From Burkholderiales bacterium 67-32 (GTDB lineage: Bacteria > Pseudomonadota > Gammaproteobacteria > Burkholderiales > Burkholderiaceae_B), in contig MKUP01000004.1 in the NCBI GenBank assembly GCA_001898625.1, positions 62,001 to 126,000 on the forward strand: a DNA stretch of 64,000 nt, read 5' to 3'. This document shows, one piece after another, positions 61,677 to 64,000 of this stretch. The notes under the pieces are model-generated. The model saw only the letters and a program-made list of their open reading frames with translations. It had not been told where the DNA came from and did not search any database. Made by a program: the position numbers and the translations under genes. How positions within the stretch are numbered: position 1 is the first letter of the stretch; each line of letters starts with the position of its first letter.

Positions 61677-62603
61677 TCAGCCCTGCCCGATGCGGGCGAG
61701 CGCCTTCCTGAGCCAGGTCGCTCCGGCATCCTTCCTGTGCCGGGAATGCCAGTGCTGGTGGACAACGTAGCTGGGCGACTCGAACGGCAGGTCCACCGCC
61801 ATCAGCGGCGCGAAGCGCATCAGTGCGCGGCTCAGCCGGGCCGGCACGACGGCCACCAGATCGCTGTCGGCCAGCAGGTGCTCGATGCCGGCGAAGCTCG
61901 ATTGCTCCAGGCGGATATTGGGCCGTGCGCCCAGCTTCTCGGCCGCATGGTCTTCCCAGCGTTGCCGGTTGCGGCCCCTGCTGGCCACCGACAGGTGCGG
62001 CAGCCGCAGGAAATCCTCGACCGGCATGCCGGCCCGCAGCACGGGATGGCTGGCCCGCCCCAGGCAGACATAGTGCTCGCGGTACAGCCGCTGCCGGATG
62101 ACCGACTTGCCCATGGTGGGCACATGGCCCAGCACCAGGTCCAGCGTGCCGGACTCCAGGTGCCAGGGCGTCTCGGCCGTGATCTCGATCTGCTCCAGGC
62201 TGACGCCGGGGGCCTCGCCCGCCAGCAGCGAGCGCACGCCGGGCATCAGCACATAGACGCCGATCTCGCTCATCGCCACCCGGAAGTGGCGGGTCGCCAC
62301 CGCGGGGTCGAAGGCGTCGCCCTCCAGCGCGCTGGCCTGCAGCAGTTGCTGGGCCTGCTTGAGCCCCGGGTAGATGGACTCGGCCTTGATGGTCGGGATC
62401 ATGCCGACGGCGCTGCGCACGAACAGATCGTCCCGGTAGATCTCGCGCAGCCGGGCCAGCGCCATGCTGACGGTGGAAGGGTTCATTCCCAGGCGGGCGG
62501 CCACACGCGCGATGCTCGCAACCTCGTATAGCGCGGTGAATATGCTGATCTGGCGGTAGTCGGGAAAATTCCTGGCGTCCGCGCCCTTGCGATCGTCGTC
62601 CAT
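61677..62603 (-). CDS. LysR-family transcriptional regulator
   Basis: 308 aa. HTH: FPDYRQISIFTALYEVASIARVAARLGMNPSTVSMALARLREIYRDDLFVRSAVGM, the NodD/SyrM/LeuO-like subgroup with long spacing. Effector domain from about 100 (HFRVAMSEIGVYVLMPGV). Start ATG at 62603, 14 bases after the next LysR stop. The two LysR genes may be co-transcribed. Likely targets are not evident; the Bug gene at 60687 converges on it. Confidence 0.92.
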   Translation of the reverse strand: MDDDRKGADARNFPDYRQISIFTALYEVASIARVAARLGMNPSTVSMALARLREIYRDDLFVRSAVGMIPTIKAESIYPGLKQAQQLLQASALEGDAFDPAVATRHFRVAMSEIGVYVLMPGVRSLLAGEAPGVSLEQIEITAETPWHLESGTLDLVLGHVPTMGKSVIRQRLYREHYVCLGRASHPVLRAGMPVEDFLRLPHLSVASRGRNRQRWEDHAAEKLGARPNIRLEQSSFAGIEHLLADSDLVAVVPARLSRALMRFAPLMAVDLPFESPSYVVHQHWHSRHRKDAGATWLRKALARIGQG

Positions 62604-62617
62604 GGTCGGAAAGCGCC

Positions 62618-63520
62618 TTAGTCTTCGTCCAGTTCCGCGAACCGGTCGACCAGATGGTCGACCAGGGCCCGCACGGCGGGCAGCAGCCCGCGCCGCGATG
62701 CGAACACCGCATGGATGATCTCGCGCGGAGGCGCCCAGCCCGGGATGACGTGGACCAGTTCGCCGCTGACCAACTCGTCGCGCACCATCATCGCCGGAAG
62801 CTGCACCATGCCCGCCCCCGCCACCGCGGCCGCGCGCAGCGCCGGCATGCCGCGCGTGATCAACCGGGGATGGTGGCGCACGGCGGCATGCGCACCATCG
62901 GGGCCGAACAGGTTCCAGACATACTCCTGTTGCGGCACGCCCAGCGCCAGGCTGGGCAGGCCCGCCAGGTCGGCGGGCACGCGGGGGATGCCGTTCCTGA
63001 GCAATTCCGGGCAGGCCACGAGGTATTGCCCGCGGTTCGCCAGCACGCGCATGACCAGCCCGCTGTCCTCCAGCGGCGGTGGGCGCACGCGCAGCGCGAT
63101 GTCCACGCCTTCTCCCACCACGTCCACCCGCCGGTTGGTTTCCTCCAGGTGGACCTCCACGCGGGGATGGGCGACCATGAATCCGGCCACCATCCCGGCC
63201 ACCCGCGCATCCAGCAGCGCCACCGGGCACGCCAGGCGCACGATGCCGCGCGGCTCGGCATGCATGACCGCGATGGCGTCGTCGGCGGCCTCGGCCTCCA
63301 CCAGCATGGCCTTGCAGTGGCCATAATAGGTCTGGCCGATCTCCGTCACCGCGAAGCGGCGCGTCGAACGCTGGATGAGCCGGACCCCCAGGCGTTCCTC
63401 CAGCAACGCGATGCGGCGGCTGAGCTTGGACTTGGGTATGCCCAGGGCGCGGCCGGCCGGGGCGAAGCCGCCGTGGTCCACCACCTGCACGTAGTAGTAG
63501 AGATCGTTGAGGTCTTGCAT
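62618..63520 (-). CDS. LysR-family transcriptional regulator, pirin-linked
   Basis: 300 aa. HTH: DLNDLYYYVQVVDHGGFAPAGRALGIPKSKLSRRIALLEERLGVRLIQRSTRR, as in regulators that are commonly divergent from pirin genes. Effector domain from about 90 (GIVRLACPVALLDARVAGMV). The ATG at 63520 is nine bases after AAGGA; an ATG two codons upstream is closer to it. The divergent gene at 63638 encodes pirin, its most likely target. Confidence 0.93.
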   Translation of the reverse strand: MQDLNDLYYYVQVVDHGGFAPAGRALGIPKSKLSRRIALLEERLGVRLIQRSTRRFAVTEIGQTYYGHCKAMLVEAEAADDAIAVMHAEPRGIVRLACPVALLDARVAGMVAGFMVAHPRVEVHLEETNRRVDVVGEGVDIALRVRPPPLEDSGLVMRVLANRGQYLVACPELLRNGIPRVPADLAGLPSLALGVPQQEYVWNLFGPDGAHAAVRHHPRLITRGMPALRAAAVAGAGMVQLPAMMVRDELVSGELVHVIPGWAPPREIIHAVFASRRGLLPAVRALVDHLVDRFAELDED

Positions 63521-63568
63521 GATCATCGTTCCTTAAATAGAACGCTCCATGCGAATTCTGCCATCTAC

Positions 63569-63618
63569 CGGGAGTTTCGTCCCGTCCATATGATGTCTCC
63601 ATCGACCGTTACCACGGT
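63569..63618. promoter_or_regulatory. Inverted repeats and -10 box in LysR/pirin region
   Basis: CGGGA-N6-TCCCG (63569-63584) and ACCGT-TACC-ACGGT (63605-63618) are inverted repeats; TATGAT (63589-63594) is a good -10 box on the pirin strand but no convincing -35 precedes it. Confidence 0.4.
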
Positions 63619-63637
63619 TCCCTACCAGGAGATCGGC

Positions 63638-64000
63638 ATGAAGAAGATACTCGGCGTCTACAGCGCTCCCCGGCCCCATTGGGTGGGCGACGGGTTTCCC
63701 GTGCGCTCGCTGTTCGGCTACGACGGCCTGGGCCGCCACCTCAGTCCCTTCCTGCTGCTGGACCATGCCGCGCCGACGCCCTTTCCGCCCGCCACCCGCC
63801 CGCGCGGAGTGGGCCGCCATCCGCACCGGGGGTTCGAGACCGTCACCGTCGTCTACCAGGGCGAGGTCGAGCATCGCGACTCCACCGGCGCCGGCGGCCT
63901 GATCGGCCCGGGCGACGTGCAATGGATGACGGCGGCCGGCGGGATCCTGCACGAGGAGTTCCACTCGCGCGCCTTCACCGAGCGCGGCGGCACCATAGAA
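63638..64000 (+). CDS. Pirin family protein (3' partial)
   Basis: 121 codons are visible; the gene runs off the window. Pirins are bicupin metal proteins, some with quercetinase activity or redox sensing. Visible landmarks: RPHWVGDGFPVRSLF, DHAAPTPFPP, RHPHRGFETVTVVYQGEVEHRDS with the first metal-binding histidines, and GPGDVQWMTAAGGILHEEF. AGGAG lies before the ATG. Divergent from a LysR gene. The C-terminal cupin is outside the window. Confidence 0.92.
   Translation, partial: MKKILGVYSAPRPHWVGDGFPVRSLFGYDGLGRHLSPFLLLDHAAPTPFPPATRPRGVGRHPHRGFETVTVVYQGEVEHRDSTGAGGLIGPGDVQWMTAAGGILHEEFHSRAFTERGGTIE

Noticed and set aside
1-64000. Prophage, insertion sequence, integrative element or CRISPR array
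   Set aside because: No transposase, integrase, phage structural gene or regularly spaced repeat was seen.

Overview
The window is G+C-rich DNA of a betaproteobacterium, most likely an Alcaligenaceae member close to Bordetella or Achromobacter. Reasons: six complete Bug-family periplasmic receptors (a family expanded in that group), seven LysR and two IclR regulators scattered among small catabolic operons, the gene order rpsO-pnp, and a multi-hairpin intergenic repeat of a kind I recall from Burkholderiales. Genus assignment is inference. I see no rRNA, tRNA, CRISPR array, insertion sequence or prophage. No gene-free stretch exceeds 300 bases; the longest is 38163-38408.

Layout. 1-7548 (+) is one tight operon: a DszB-like sulfinate desulfinase homologue (5' end outside the window), a cytosolic gamma-glutamyltransferase-like enzyme, a Tat-exported NMT1/SsuA-type receptor, a two-cupin gentisate-dioxygenase-like protein, SsuB/SsuC-type ATPase and permease, a glutathione-dependent maleylpyruvate/maleylacetoacetate isomerase and a RidA-like protein. 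It converges on an FAD oxidoreductase that is divergent from a LysR gene across a 14-bp-arm inverted repeat. 9946-14250 (-) holds a truncated haemoglobin, an FtsX-type permease and a BMP-family nucleoside-type receptor. 14438-16884 (+) is catalase plus LysR.

16847-30086 (-) is an acyl-CoA catabolic block: two NDP-forming acyl-CoA ligases, two acyl-CoA dehydrogenases, MaoC hydratase, SDR dehydrogenase, a thiolase-like protein without the nucleophilic Cys next to a DUF35 protein (the composition of a retro-aldolase), nitronate monooxygenase, a Bug receptor and a crotonase, many with 4-base stop/start overlaps. 30267-32711 (+) is a penicillin-acylase-type Ntn hydrolase. 32731-36243 (-) encodes the membrane and ATPase parts of a BMP-type nucleoside ABC importer; the only BMP receptor visible is 19 kb away. 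36314-38162 has a small secreted protein, a LysR and an orphan XRE regulator. 38409-40988 (-) is the housekeeping rpsO-pnp unit.

41152-50140 contains a LivJ-type receptor, a lipoprotein, LysR/MFS and LysR/Bug pairs, then two secreted esterases (tannase-like lipoprotein and alpha/beta hydrolase). 51468-61661 carries five more small-molecule uptake and catabolic units: two Bug receptors divergent from IclR + fumarylacetoacetase-family hydrolase, sharing an identical 15-bp palindrome; and an operon SMP-30 lactonase, Bug, 6-oxocamphor-hydrolase-like retro-Claisenase, IclR, led by a tandem TTCG-N5-CGAA site; plus class II aldolase and another Bug. 61677-64000 ends with two LysR genes and a partial pirin.

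The overall picture is a chromosomal catabolic region: receptors and importers feeding aromatic, acyl-CoA and possibly terpenoid-like substrates to short, locally regulated pathways. The most promising under-described items are the desulfinase/dioxygenase/glutathione operon, the Cys-less thiolase-DUF35 block and the retro-Claisenase operon with its operators.
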